Origin: CAWAHD01 sp963781785 | GTDB taxonomy: Bacteria > Planctomycetota > Planctomycetia > Isosphaerales > Isosphaeraceae | Reading direction: 5' to 3' | DNA length: 64,000 bases | Assembly: GCA_963781785.1 (NCBI GenBank) | Contig: CAWAHD010000002.1 | Span: forward strand, 3,782,001-3,846,000 | Position numbers and translations under genes: made by a program | Shown here: positions 35,401 through 43,301 of the stretch, piece by piece | Layout: each line of letters starts with the position of its first letter | Position numbering within the stretch: position 1 is the first letter of the stretch | Notes under the pieces: model-generated | Database searches by the model: none | What the model saw: only the letters and a program-made list of their open reading frames with translations | What the model was told of the DNA's origin: nothing

Positions 35401-37866
35401 ACTGGCGGTCGAGCTGGCGGTCGTGGTATTGGTGGCGCTGAGCGTCAGTGTGCCACCCGTCGACGTGATGGTCAGACCGCTAGGGATTGTGGCATTGGCC
35501 TCGCTGTCGGCGATGTTCACGGTGACGGCCGCCGCCACGCTGACCTGGCCGTCGGACGTGCTTGCCGAGGGAGTGGACGCAGCACCGCTCGAGTTGCCGG
35601 CGCCAACCGAAGGCATCGCATTGCTTTCGGTGTTGGCGTAGTTTCGCTGCGCTGTGTTCTGGCTGTCGACATTGTTGCCATTCGTGTCTTTACCGTCATT
35701 CTTGCCATCGTCGTTATTTCCTCCGGAGGCGCTAGCCGTCCCGGTGGTCGCGCTTGAGCTCGAGGCAGTGGCCACGAAGGATATGTTGCCAGCAGCCGCG
35801 ACGTTGCTGGCAGTGGTGGCGGTGGTCTGGTCGGTGGCAATGGTCATGGCCACCGAGGCACCAACCGCAGCGCTCAAGCCAGCCGCGGTCCCACCGGCTG
35901 TGCTCGCGGTCGAGCCAGTGTGTGTGGCCGTCGCCGACAGTGCGCCACCCAGGGTGAGGGGGCTCCCGCTGCCGACCTGTGCCGTGGTGGTGTTGCTGGA
36001 GATCGAGATTGCCACGGCGGGGCTGACAGCGACACCGCTTTTCGAAGCGGCCCCAGCCGTGCTCGTCGTGGTCATCGTGTCGCTCGAGCTGGCGCTCAGA
36101 GTCAAGTCCTGGGCGCCGGTCAACTGCGCCGTGTTTTCGAGATCGGCTTGCGCGGTGTTGGTCGCAATGTTCAAGGCCAACGAGGCCCCGACGCCGACCT
36201 GTGAACCCATGCTTCCCCCCGTAAACGGGAGTGCCGAGGCCGTCTCGGTGATGGTGTTCTGAGCATTGAGCGTTACGTCGTCGCCGCTGGAGACTGCCAG
36301 CGTGTTGCCAGCCGTGATGGCTGCGTCACTCGTGTTAAAGACGAGGTTGATGGCCACGGCACCAGCCACACCAACGTTTGTGCCGCCGGGCCCTGACGTC
36401 GCCTGGGCGCCAAAGCTGTTAGAGCCAGGTGTAAGGGCCTGCACCGTAATCACCGGTGCCGAGAGATTCGCGTCTGCCTGGATCGAGGCTTCGTTGGTCG
36501 CATGGGCGAGGTCAATGGCAACCGCCACTCCGACGCCGGTGGTACCGATGGTTGCGCTGCCGTCGGCCGTCGTCGAGTCGTTGGTGCTCGAGCTCGAGTC
36601 GATGTTGATCGCACTCGTGCCAGTGATTTGCCCCGTGGAAGCAATATACGCTTCGGTGTCCCGCGTCAGATCGGTCACCGCCACGGCGCCGACAATGCCC
36701 ACGGCACCGTCGCTGGTGTCCGCGTTGTACGTCGTCAGGTCCGTCTGGGTACTCGGATCGTTTTGCGTCGCTCCCAGAGGCGTCGACTTGGCGGTGGTGG
36801 TGGCAGTGGTGTTCGACGTCGACGAGATGGTGACCGTGGACCCCGAGGCAGCGGCGCTGCCGTCGATGTAGGCTTCGGTTGCGGTATTGACCAGGGAGAT
36901 GGCCACCGTGCCGCCACTGGCGGTTGGCCCGGCGACTGTTCCGTCTGCGTCCGCCGTGGCATTCGTGGTATTCGTCGCTGTGACGGACAAGCTACCCGCT
37001 GCCGATACCTTTGCAGAGCCCGAGATGTGCGCGATGGCGGTCGAGGTGACGGACGAGTCGGCGACCGCCGCATCGATTCCGGTGGAACCCGGCGCGTTGA
37101 CGGGCGCATCCGCAGTGATCATGGCAGTTGAGGTCGCCGCGATTGTGACGTCACCCATCCCGGTGATCTGAGAGCCCGTACTCGGAGACGTGGGGTCAAT
37201 CGCGATGGTCGCATTGGAGCCGACATTCACATTCGCCAGGTTCGCACCCAGGATCCCGTTGCCGCTCGTCGAGGCGGTCATTGTAACAGTGGCGTCGATG
37301 GTGATATCGTTGTCCGCCTCGATCTTTGAGCTCGAGATGGTAATCGTCGCAGTGGCCTGGCCTGTCGTGCCGCTTGAGCCGCTCGTGCCCGTCTCGCTAT
37401 CGGCGACCTCGAACGAGACGCCGCCTGCTGTGCTGAAGCCGCTGTTGGCAATGGTCAGTGCAGTGACGTCGGACACGCTCACCATCGCGCCCAGACCGAT
37501 CGGCGTGGCAACGCTCCCGAGGCCACTGAACGTGACACTCTGGTTGGACATGCTGCTGCCGGTAACGCTGAGGCCGGACGCGAAGTTAGAGGGGAGGAAC
37601 ATTCCTCCTCCGTAGCCGGTACCAGTGACGTCGACGTTCGTGCCATCAAAAGTGATCATTGCGCTGTCACCTGCCGCGCCCAGGTTGACGTCCAGCACCG
37701 AGGCGGTACTGATGCTCGCAGTGACGGCCAGCAAGGTCCGATCTTCCAGAGCCTGAACCATCAGGTCCCGAAACGCGAACCGCTTGCGCCGCGCCGCCGC
37801 GCGAGACCGAAAACTGACAACGTGTACCTGCTTTGCCCCGAACCGGCGCAACCACTCGCGAGCCAC
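32449..37866 (-). CDS. Giant surface protein, N-terminal segment with LEPR-XLL-like leader
   Basis: 1805 residues from GTG 37866, which has an excellent AAGGAG Shine-Dalgarno eight bases upstream. The N-terminus is basic (FRSRAAARRKRFAFRD) and carries ALEDRTLLAV, the LEPR-XLL-type motif that marks many very large planctomycete surface proteins. What follows is one long array of beta-strand repeats: VGVAGAVAINLVFNTSDAAI and similar units with the consensus (S/T)xAxIxxGAxV, then VxAxSxxxxx, then GAGGAVAVN. Coding in this frame breaks at about 32545. The complete gene would span 37866-20328, about 5840 residues. It is likely exported and surface-bound; an adhesin or S-layer-associated role is inferred from composition only. 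Confidence 0.88.
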   Translation of the reverse strand: MAREWLRRFGAKQVHVVSFRSRAAARRKRFAFRDLMVQALEDRTLLAVTASISTASVLDVNLGAAGDSAMITFDGTNVDVTGTGYGGGMFLPSNFASGLSVTGSSMSNQSVTFSGLGSVATPIGLGAMVSVSDVTALTIANSGFSTAGGVSFEVADSETGTSGSSGTTGQATATITISSSKIEADNDITIDATVTMTASTSGNGILGANLANVNVGSNATIAIDPTSPSTGSQITGMGDVTIAATSTAMITADAPVNAPGSTGIDAAVADSSVTSTAIAHISGSAKVSAAGSLSVTATNTTNATADADGTVAGPTASGGTVAISLVNTATEAYIDGSAAASGSTVTISSTSNTTATTTAKSTPLGATQNDPSTQTDLTTYNADTSDGAVGIVGAVAVTDLTRDTEAYIASTGQITGTSAINIDSSSSTNDSTTADGSATIGTTGVGVAVAIDLAHATNEASIQADANLSAPVITVQALTPGSNSFGAQATSGPGGTNVGVAGAVAINLVFNTSDAAITAGNTLAVSSGDDVTLNAQNTITETASALPFTGGSMGSQVGVGASLALNIATNTAQADLENTAQLTGAQDLTLSASSSDTMTTTSTAGAASKSGVAVSPAVAISISSNTTTAQVGSGSPLTLGGALSATATHTGSTASTAGGTAAGLSAAVGASVAMTIATDQTTATTASNVAAAGNISFVATASSSSATTGTASASGGNNDDGKNDGKDTNGNNVDSQNTAQRNYANTESNAMPSVGAGNSSGAASTPSASTSDGQVSVAAAVTVNIADSEANATIPSGLTITSTGGTLTLSATNTTTASSTASGNASGMDQTGVGAAVALNLVNASDEATIQSATGRPTTINTQDVLVNAGMTGTGTPMNSFTASATSGAGGKKATAGVAGSVAVNIVSDTSQALIETGASVAAGAGNVSLTSVNNSADTATAVPATNSGVSASNVGVGGSLALNIISDTTDSEVEDGASLTGAGGVTVTASSPHTITTTAKNGAAGSVAVGAGIAIVIASDLTTARVGSDTQTLNATGAVTIGASGSFTVVSSADADAADQGGSVGIGATVVVNDVQDSFLADLDRNVTAGGAVSVTAAATASGQATAKASENGAPSSSSKTTGSNGTADQETVNQAAFAESEGGLKSPEIALPPSSNSQLTSPTSKASSASGGSKGQSQVGIAAAVSVNVITTSAVASIDDGLTVTSGGLLTAGTTNQTSANALANGQAATNQDSIGAAVSLNVANVTNNATIGSSDVISAHGVNVTALETSGKVNDFTSQGLGEGNGKQVGVAGSVGINVITVNTQASIGAGTQLKSFGGLAVESSSVNTLQNIAFTLAMGGSTGAGAAVAVNVVNDTTLSFIDANVEANVADLTQVTAQSSFSPSADSIPSSFGIPDISGLHPTAFAAGAGIASGGTGVAGSFIVNVITETTTAYINNNVSLNTLTGTATYPTANSDQGVTVSASDTMTITDWAGGVGGGTNVGVGAALDVNIVTEDTQAYISDLATVDAAQNVAVESGTNGTFNSVTAAAGLGESVGIAGTASIEVLSLTTNAFVDHDTTVDAKGSVLVQASHQSAVTTLAGQLDVGGNASVGAAVSTVVDTENTNAYIGSNDKITAAGTVGAIQVLTGNSPGATTSFTGMAVTATAFQNLQTTAVGGSASLTAAIAGSAAVNDLNDATLAYVAPGANITATDGSPGSGPGVMVTAADLLTLLSTAGALAAGADAGLGAGVDIDSITKNTQAYIATATVTVDGNVLVQAISAENLTSVTGAVGASRHRRDRRIGRSLCPLDHHASIHRRRP

Positions 37867-38203
37867 AGGTGGAACTCCTTGGTGCGAAAGAACCTGAGCG
37901 GGATGCCCTAACCAACGATGGCTGTAGACGATAGGGCTGCGATCCTGTGGCCACCGCAGCGATTCACACGACCTGGGGCACGAAGGATTGGCCGCTCACC
38001 GTCCGTGGTGAGCGACCCTTTGTGCCAGAAATGAGATTCCTCACCTCTATCAACGGGTATTCCAGAACGGCTCGAAACCTTACAGGTGTGCCCTGGTTTT
38101 TCAATTCGCCGTTGGGTGAAGGACGTGTCGACCTTGAAATGGTTACCGAATGGGTAGGGAGCCTACGTCGAAAAGACTTCGAATTCGATCGCGCAGGGTT
38201 CGG
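37867..38203. other. Upstream region of the giant gene, no gene seen
   Basis: About 337 bp without a plausible protein on either strand. It contains the Shine-Dalgarno and presumably the promoter of the giant gene. An 8-bp perfect hairpin at 37993-38014 (CGCTCACC / GGTGAGCG, 6-nt loop) has no T-run and could be a weak terminator for the operon that ends at 38204 or a structured leader. Confidence 0.45.
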
Positions 38204-38359
38204 TCACCTCACACCAGCAAGCAAAGCCTCGATCTTTGCCTCCACATCGAGTGAGGCCGGGTGGCCGCGCCACACGATGCGGTCATCGCGACCCATCACG
38301 AGGGCCGTCGGCACGCTGGTGATCGAGTAAGCTATGCAAGAATCGGCCTCTTTCGTCAT
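38204..38359 (-). pseudogene. Thioredoxin-fold protein remnant (C-terminal third only)
   Basis: A 51-residue frame from ATG 38359, immediately after the purU stop. It reads SITSVPTALVMGRDDRIVWR then GHPASLDVEAKIEALLAG, which is the cis-proline strand and final helix of a TlpA/thioredoxin-like protein. The catalytic CxxC half is absent, so it cannot be a working oxidoreductase. It looks like a gene whose 5' two-thirds was deleted next to purU. It could still be translated through coupling with purU. Confidence 0.6.
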
Positions 38360-38361
38360 GC

Positions 38362-39219
38362 TCACTCAAAGACGACCGTACGGATGCCGTCCACCAGGAC
38401 ACGGTCTTCGAGGTGCCAGCGCACGGCTTGGGCCAGGACGCGCCTCTCGACTTCCCGGCCGATGCGAATCATGTCGTCAACACCGTCGCGGTGTGAGATG
38501 TGGGCGACATCCTGGTTCAGGATCGGCCCGGCGTCGAGCTCGGCGGTGACGTAGTGAGCTGTGGCTCCGATGATTTTCACACCTCGTTCATAGGCCTTAT
38601 GGTAGGGACTTGCTCCGACAAAGGCCGGCAGAAATGAATGGTGAATGTTGATGATCGGCCGGCGACAGGACTCGAGGAATTGAGGCGAGAGGATCTGCAT
38701 GTAGCGAGCTAGCACCATCAGGTCGATCTGGTGATCTCGGAGCAGGCTTTCCACCTTTGTCTCCTGCTCGTGCCTCGATTGTTCCGTCACTGGCAGATGA
38801 TGGAACGGAATTCCGTGAGCCTCGACCTTCGGCGCCAGGTCGGCATGGTTGGAGATCACCAGCGGGATCTCAGCATCCTGCTCGCCCGCCTCCCACCGCC
38901 AGAGCAGGTCGATCAAGCAATGCCCCTGTCTGGAAACCATGATCGCCATGCGCTTGGGGCGATCGGTAAAGCTGACTTGCCAGTTCATCCCATGCTGGCG
39001 AGCAAGCGGGGCGAATGCCGCATCGAACTCGTCCCGGCCCAAGCCGAAGCCTTTGCTCTCGATCTCGAGCCTCATGAAAAAAGTCGCCTTCGGCGAATCA
39101 CTCACATGCTGGTCGGCGCTCAAAATGTTCCCATTATGCAGGGCAATGAAACTCGAGATGGCCGCGATCAAGCCTTTATGATCGGGACAGTCGATCAATA
39201 GCCGGATGTTATAGCTCAT
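38362..39219 (-). CDS. purU: Formyltetrahydrofolate deformylase
   Basis: A 285-residue enzyme that hydrolyses 10-formyl-tetrahydrofolate to formate and tetrahydrofolate, supplying formate for PurT and balancing one-carbon pools. The N-terminal ACT domain (RLLIDCPDHKGLIAAISSFI) and C-terminal formyltransferase-fold domain are complete. They include the PLVISNHADL segment, IINIHHSFLPAFVGASPYHK with the catalytic histidine, and TAELDAGPILNQD with the catalytic aspartate. ATG 39219 overlaps the hemC stop by 4 nt, so the two are coupled. Confidence 0.96.
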   Translation of the reverse strand: MSYNIRLLIDCPDHKGLIAAISSFIALHNGNILSADQHVSDSPKATFFMRLEIESKGFGLGRDEFDAAFAPLARQHGMNWQVSFTDRPKRMAIMVSRQGHCLIDLLWRWEAGEQDAEIPLVISNHADLAPKVEAHGIPFHHLPVTEQSRHEQETKVESLLRDHQIDLMVLARYMQILSPQFLESCRRPIINIHHSFLPAFVGASPYHKAYERGVKIIGATAHYVTAELDAGPILNQDVAHISHRDGVDDMIRIGREVERRVLAQAVRWHLEDRVLVDGIRTVVFE

Positions 39220-40178
39220 CGTCCCATCCGATTCAGAAGAGCCTCGGCTCCCTGGTCGCGCAAAGCCCGTGCGGCCCGGCGGCCGAGGTCTTGAGGCGCA
39301 TCAAGCGGTCCGTAGAGCGCAACCACGACGCGATCGCGGCCATCGGGATCATACACAGCAGCATCGAGAGCCAGCATGAGGCGACCGGGCTCGGGTCCAT
39401 CGCAATCAACATCCCTGGCCCAGGCAGCCAGGGGAAGAGTACAGCCCCCCTCGAGTGCGGCCAGAAGAGCGCGTTCGGCCTCGACGCCGCGGCGGGCCGC
39501 GGAATCATCAAGGGGCTCGAGCAGAGCTTGAACGGGCGAATCATCACGCCGACACTCAATTGCGAGGGCCCCCTGCCCCACCGCCGGCAAGAAAGCCGGC
39601 GGTTCCAGTCGCTGGGTGACGTGCCGCTCGAGCCCTAGCCGGCGCAGCCCCGCCCAGGCGAGCACGACCCCATCGAGCCTTCCTTCCAGAGCCTGGTTCA
39701 GGCGGGTTTCGACGTTGCCTCGCAACGTGACGACCTCGACGTCTGGACGCAAAAAAAGCAGTTGTGCGCGCCGTCGCGGCGAGCCCGTGCCCAGCCGCGC
39801 TCCAGGCGGCAGACCCGCAAGCGTTTGGAGTCTCGGCGCGATCAATGCGTCAGCCACATCCTCGCGCACCGGCACCGCTGCCAGGATCAAGTCGGCTGGC
39901 CCCTCGGTCGGCAAGTCTTTCAAACTGTGAATCGCCACGTCGACTGACCCGGACTGGACCGATCGCTGGATCTCCTTGGTGAACAAGCCCACTCCACCAA
40001 TGGCAGCGAGAGGTGAGTTGCGGTCGCGGTCTCCTTGTGTCTTGATCTCGACCAGCTCGACGACCAGTCTCGGATGGAGCCCGCGCAGGCGTTCGGCCAC
40101 CCATTCGGCCTGCCACTTTGCCAGGGGACTGCCACGAGTGCCGATCCGGATCGCGTCTTTGGCCGGTGTGTGAGTCAT
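39216..40178 (-). CDS. hemC: Hydroxymethylbilane synthase (porphobilinogen deaminase)
   Basis: 320 residues. HemC polymerises four porphobilinogens into hydroxymethylbilane in haem synthesis. Recognisable features are RIGTRGSPLAKWQAEWVAE, VDVAIHSLKDLPTEGP (with the substrate-binding residues), RLGTGSPRRRAQLL, VGQGALAIECR and GGCTLPLAAWA, whose cysteine carries the dipyrromethane cofactor. ATG 40178 gives the standard length. The gene lies 12 bp after comF and overlaps purU, so all three are likely one transcript. The cytochrome gene elsewhere in the window is consistent with a haem requirement. Confidence 0.96.
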   Translation of the reverse strand: MTHTPAKDAIRIGTRGSPLAKWQAEWVAERLRGLHPRLVVELVEIKTQGDRDRNSPLAAIGGVGLFTKEIQRSVQSGSVDVAIHSLKDLPTEGPADLILAAVPVREDVADALIAPRLQTLAGLPPGARLGTGSPRRRAQLLFLRPDVEVVTLRGNVETRLNQALEGRLDGVVLAWAGLRRLGLERHVTQRLEPPAFLPAVGQGALAIECRRDDSPVQALLEPLDDSAARRGVEAERALLAALEGGCTLPLAAWARDVDCDGPEPGRLMLALDAAVYDPDGRDRVVVALYGPLDAPQDLGRRAARALRDQGAEALLNRMGR

Positions 40179-40190
40179 GAGTTATTGTGC

Positions 40191-41006
40191 CTACAAGGTT
40201 TTTCGCTCTGTGCGCGCGATGGTCATGACGACGACCTGGGCAGCACCGGCACGCTTGAGCGCTCTTGCCGCCTCGCCGCAGGTTGCGCCGGTTGTCAAGA
40301 CGTCATCGACCAGGAATACCGTGCGGCCGGCTAATCCGGGTCGGGCACGAGCACGGAACGCGCCGTGCATGAGCTCACTTCGCGCGGTTCGCCCGAGATC
40401 AGCCAGCTTGGGCGTTGCCGCCACGCGGCGCAGCAACCGGTGGACCGGCAGCTTGAGCCGGCGTGCCAGTTGATCTGCCAGCTCGTCGGCCTGGTTGTAC
40501 CCCCGTTGCCAGCGGCGCCACCAGTGCAGGGGAACCGGGACGACCCAAGCATCGGTCGGTAGACGCGCCAGGGCCTCGGATCGCGCTTCGATCAGGAGGT
40601 CACTGAGCCAGAGGGCCAACCAGGCGTTCCGCTCGTGCTTGAGCCGCAAGCACAAATCGCGAAGTACTCCCTCGTAAATCCCCAGCGCGAGGGATCTGTC
40701 GAAGCCCAGCGAATGGTCCCGACACGCTGCGCAACCGCTCTTCAAATCCGCGAACGGACCGCCCTGAAGACCACAACGAGGGCAGGCCGATGCTCCAGCG
40801 AGTACAGCTTGCTCCAGTAATTCCTTCCGGCACGACCGGCAGAATGCCCCGCGCGTTCCCTCCGCGCCGCAGACCGCGCACGACCACGGGAATATCAGGT
40901 CGCCGACCGCTGTGCCCAAGCCGCTCATCCACCCCGCGAACGTTGCTCGCAGGGCAACAGACCGAGGGAATCGCTCAGAGAAACACAACCAGCGCTGGGA
41001 GAACAT
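40191..41006 (-). CDS. comF: ComF-family phosphoribosyltransferase-like protein
   Basis: 271 residues. A zinc-ribbon-like N-terminus has four cysteine pairs (CAVCG, FCRSC, CPRCG and CAACR). It is followed by the PRTase fold with the PRPP loop VFLVDDVLTTGATCGEAARA and the RGYNQADELA motif typical of ComF/GntX. ComF proteins take part in DNA uptake during natural transformation in some bacteria and in DNA metabolism in others; the role here is unknown. ATG 41006 gives the longest frame. ATG 40928 (MSGLGTAVGDLIFPWSCAVC) fits the family start equally well. Confidence 0.88.
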   Translation of the reverse strand: MFSQRWLCFSERFPRSVALRATFAGWMSGLGTAVGDLIFPWSCAVCGAEGTRGAFCRSCRKELLEQAVLAGASACPRCGLQGGPFADLKSGCAACRDHSLGFDRSLALGIYEGVLRDLCLRLKHERNAWLALWLSDLLIEARSEALARLPTDAWVVPVPLHWWRRWQRGYNQADELADQLARRLKLPVHRLLRRVAATPKLADLGRTARSELMHGAFRARARPGLAGRTVFLVDDVLTTGATCGEAARALKRAGAAQVVVMTIARTERKTL

Positions 41007-41095
41007 CAGCGAAAGCTCGAAGGGATTGAGGTTATCCGTGCTGACTCGAGTTTCTCATCATCGTGGGTGCAGTTATGGGGGCTCGTCTTCGTTTT

Positions 41096-41743
41096 TCACG
41101 GAGAGCCCGCCGCGCCGCGCTGTCCGGTCAGGAGGTAGGGCTCAAGCTGTTCACGAAGCTGATTTCTGGCTCGCGCCAAGAGCGACTTGACGGCTGCTGG
41201 TGAGCGTCCCATCACATCGGCGATCTCTGCATAGCTCATCTCCTCGAACTTGTTGAGCAGGACAGCCAGCTTCTGGTCTTCGCTGAGGACGGCAAGTGCA
41301 TCGCGGACCAGGTCGGCCAGCTCAGTCTGCCGCATCTGGGCGGAAGGGGTTCCTTCCCTTCCTGCAAGCTGGTGGGCGATCGAAGCGACCGCCTGCGAGT
41401 CAGTTCCCCCACCGCCGATCGGAACGCTGGGGTTACGGCCTTTGCTTCTCAAGTAATTCAGGGCCAGATTGTTGGCAATGGTGAACAGCCACGTCGAGAA
41501 TTTGGCCCGAGCCCGGTAGCCCTTGCGAGCTTTGTAGATCCGAAGGAACACTTCCTGGCAAAGGTCTTCGGCTTCTTCGCGATTGCCGACCAGGTGAAAC
41601 AAGATGCCCACCAGGCGATTTTGATAGCGCTCGACCAGGGTTTCGAACGCACCGGCGACGTCGGCTCGAACCTGGATCATGAGCCGAACGTCCGGATCAC
41701 GCGCCTCCAGTTGCTGCTCCAGGTTATCGGCCTCTAGGCCCAC
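41096..41743 (-). CDS. RpoE-like ECF sigma factor
   Basis: Full sigma-70 regions: FETLVERYQNRLVGILFHLV, EEAEDLCQEVFLRIYKARKG, FSTWLFTIANNLALNYLRSK (region 2), and LAVLSEDQKLAVLLNKFEEM then SYAEIADVMGRSPAAVKSLL (region 4). The frame is open to TTG 41773, but GTG 41743 has a perfect GGGAGGA eight bases before it, so I take that start (215 residues). It lies between rlmN and comF on the same strand. Unlike the other two sigma factors here it is not coupled to a kinase and resembles the general RpoE group. No anti-sigma factor is beside it. Confidence 0.9.
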   Translation of the reverse strand: MGLEADNLEQQLEARDPDVRLMIQVRADVAGAFETLVERYQNRLVGILFHLVGNREEAEDLCQEVFLRIYKARKGYRARAKFSTWLFTIANNLALNYLRSKGRNPSVPIGGGGTDSQAVASIAHQLAGREGTPSAQMRQTELADLVRDALAVLSEDQKLAVLLNKFEEMSYAEIADVMGRSPAAVKSLLARARNQLREQLEPYLLTGQRGAAGSP

Positions 41744-41802
41744 CGAGGCATCCTCCCACGAAAGACCGGCCAATCCCGGTTCCGAACGTCGGAACCATGA
41801 AG

Positions 41803-43035
41803 TCAGGGTGAGGCGAGAGACCGGGGCTCACAACCAGCCGCGACCGTGGTCAGGGTATCGTCGCGCTCGAGGCGAGGATTGTCTTCCGGCTGTTGACCGC
41901 TGCTCTGGTCGTGGTCAAGCCGGTGGCGGAGTTGACCGCAAGCTGCGTCAATCGCCCGCCCCTTGGTCTTCCGCACCGTCACGCTGATGTTCGCCTTGCG
42001 GAGAATGGTCGCGAACCGGTCGACCGCCTCGGCATCGGGCCGCTCAAACAGCAAACCGGCCACCGGGTTATAGGGAATGAGATTGACGTGTGCGCGGCGC
42101 GCTGCCAGCAGCCGGCCGAGAGCCCGGGCATGGGTTGACTGGTCGTTGATGCCTCCCAGGAGAACATACTCGTACGTGACCTGCCGGCCAGTTTGACGAA
42201 AATACTCATCGGCCGCTAGAAGAACCGCGCCCAGGCCGATGGCTTCGTTGACCGGCACCAGCGTATTGCGCAATGCCTCGGTTGGCGCATGAAGCGATAC
42301 CGCGAGATGATACTGCCGATCGAACGACGCCAGCTTCCTGATCTTCTCGGGCAGACCCACCGTCGAAATGGTGACTCGCCGCTGGCTGATCCCCAGTCCC
42401 TCTTCGGGCGAGCAAATCCGATCGAGCGCAATCACCAGATTGTCGAGATTCGCCAGGCTCTCGCCCATCCCCATGACGACAATGTGCGTGACCGTCTCCT
42501 CATGCGGCAGAAGGTTGCGCAATTGCAGAACTTGCTCGAGAATCTCGTCGACGCTCAAGTTGCGCTCGACGCCCTGGAGGCCACTGGCGCAGAAGACACA
42601 GCCCATCCCGCAACCGACCTGGGTGCTCAAGCAGACCGTCCGCCGCGATCCTTCCGTCATCAGGACGCATTCAATCCGGCGGCCGTCCCGGCACTCAAGC
42701 ACCAGCTTGTCGGTGCCATCGGGTGCAACATCATGATAGACGACCCGAGTACCGAAGACTGTCCAGTCGTCGTCGATCCGCCGCCGCAGTGTTCTGGGTA
42801 GGTCCGACATCAGCTCGAACGATCGGGCCCGGCGCTGAAAGACCCAGTCGAGCACCTGCCGCGCGCGGTAACCGGGCTGGTCTTGCTCGACCACCCACCG
42901 GTGCCATTCTTCGGCCGAGACCGATAGGATCGGTCGCTTGAGAACAATCGGCGCGACGTGACCCTCCTCCTGCCCAGCGCACGCGGAACCCGGCGCGATA
43001 ATGGACACCTGAGCATCGGCCTGACCGCGATTCAT
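41803..43035 (-). CDS. rlmN: Dual-specificity rRNA/tRNA (adenine-C2)-methyltransferase RlmN
   Basis: 410 residues of a radical-SAM enzyme that methylates C2 of A2503 in 23S rRNA (and A37 of some tRNAs). The 4Fe-4S site is QVGCGMGCVFCASGLQGVER. Other family segments are QVLDWVFQRRARSFELMSDL, HIVVMGMGESLANLDNLVIA, VTISTVGLPEKIRKLA, LAVSLHAPTEALRNTLVPVN and YEYVLLGGINDQ. A methyl-carrier cysteine is expected near AIDAACGQLR. The C-terminal 35 residues are a low-complexity extension. ATG 43035 overlaps the stop of a possible small ORF. Confidence 0.95.
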   Translation of the reverse strand: MNRGQADAQVSIIAPGSACAGQEEGHVAPIVLKRPILSVSAEEWHRWVVEQDQPGYRARQVLDWVFQRRARSFELMSDLPRTLRRRIDDDWTVFGTRVVYHDVAPDGTDKLVLECRDGRRIECVLMTEGSRRTVCLSTQVGCGMGCVFCASGLQGVERNLSVDEILEQVLQLRNLLPHEETVTHIVVMGMGESLANLDNLVIALDRICSPEEGLGISQRRVTISTVGLPEKIRKLASFDRQYHLAVSLHAPTEALRNTLVPVNEAIGLGAVLLAADEYFRQTGRQVTYEYVLLGGINDQSTHARALGRLLAARRAHVNLIPYNPVAGLLFERPDAEAVDRFATILRKANISVTVRKTKGRAIDAACGQLRHRLDHDQSSGQQPEDNPRLERDDTLTTVAAGCEPRSLASP

Positions 43036-43127
43036 GCGGACCTCAAACTCAAGAGGGCTTTCGGCTTGATCTTCTTGTCATTGTAGTGAGGCATCTTCTT
43101 GCGGCCAAGTCGTCCGAGGCGACTCAC
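43032..43127 (-). CDS. Candidate small basic ORF coupled to rlmN
   Basis: 31 codons from GTG 43127: SRLGRLGRKKMPHYNDKKIK, then PKALLSLRSA. It is Lys/Arg rich, and its TGA overlaps the rlmN ATG by 4 nt, the coupling seen for other gene pairs in this window. No clear Shine-Dalgarno is present and I do not recognise the product. The frame is also open further upstream. It could instead be leader sequence that happens to be open. Confidence 0.35.
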   Translation of the reverse strand: MSRLGRLGRKKMPHYNDKKIKPKALLSLRSA

Positions 43128-43301
43128 ATCGACGGCTTGAATCCGGAACTCGGCGATAAGCCGTGGACTCCATGATTGTCGGGGACTCAAGCCTTGCGAC
43201 ACCCAAACCACGCTGTAACATCGAGGCTAATCAGAACACCTCCGGGTACGCCCTACGCCCGGCTGCGCCCTCTCCACCCTTCCGGGAGCCACCGACCAAG
43301 A

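Noticed and set aside
20844..37615. Many plus-strand open frames antisense to the giant gene, some over 200 codons
   Set aside because: They mirror the repetitive Ala/Thr/Val codons of the minus strand; none has a domain, ribosome site or independent codon pattern.
37947..38330. Plus-strand open frame of 127 codons upstream of the giant gene
   Set aside because: Composition is not protein-like, and it runs antisense through the thioredoxin remnant, which has recognisable family sequence.
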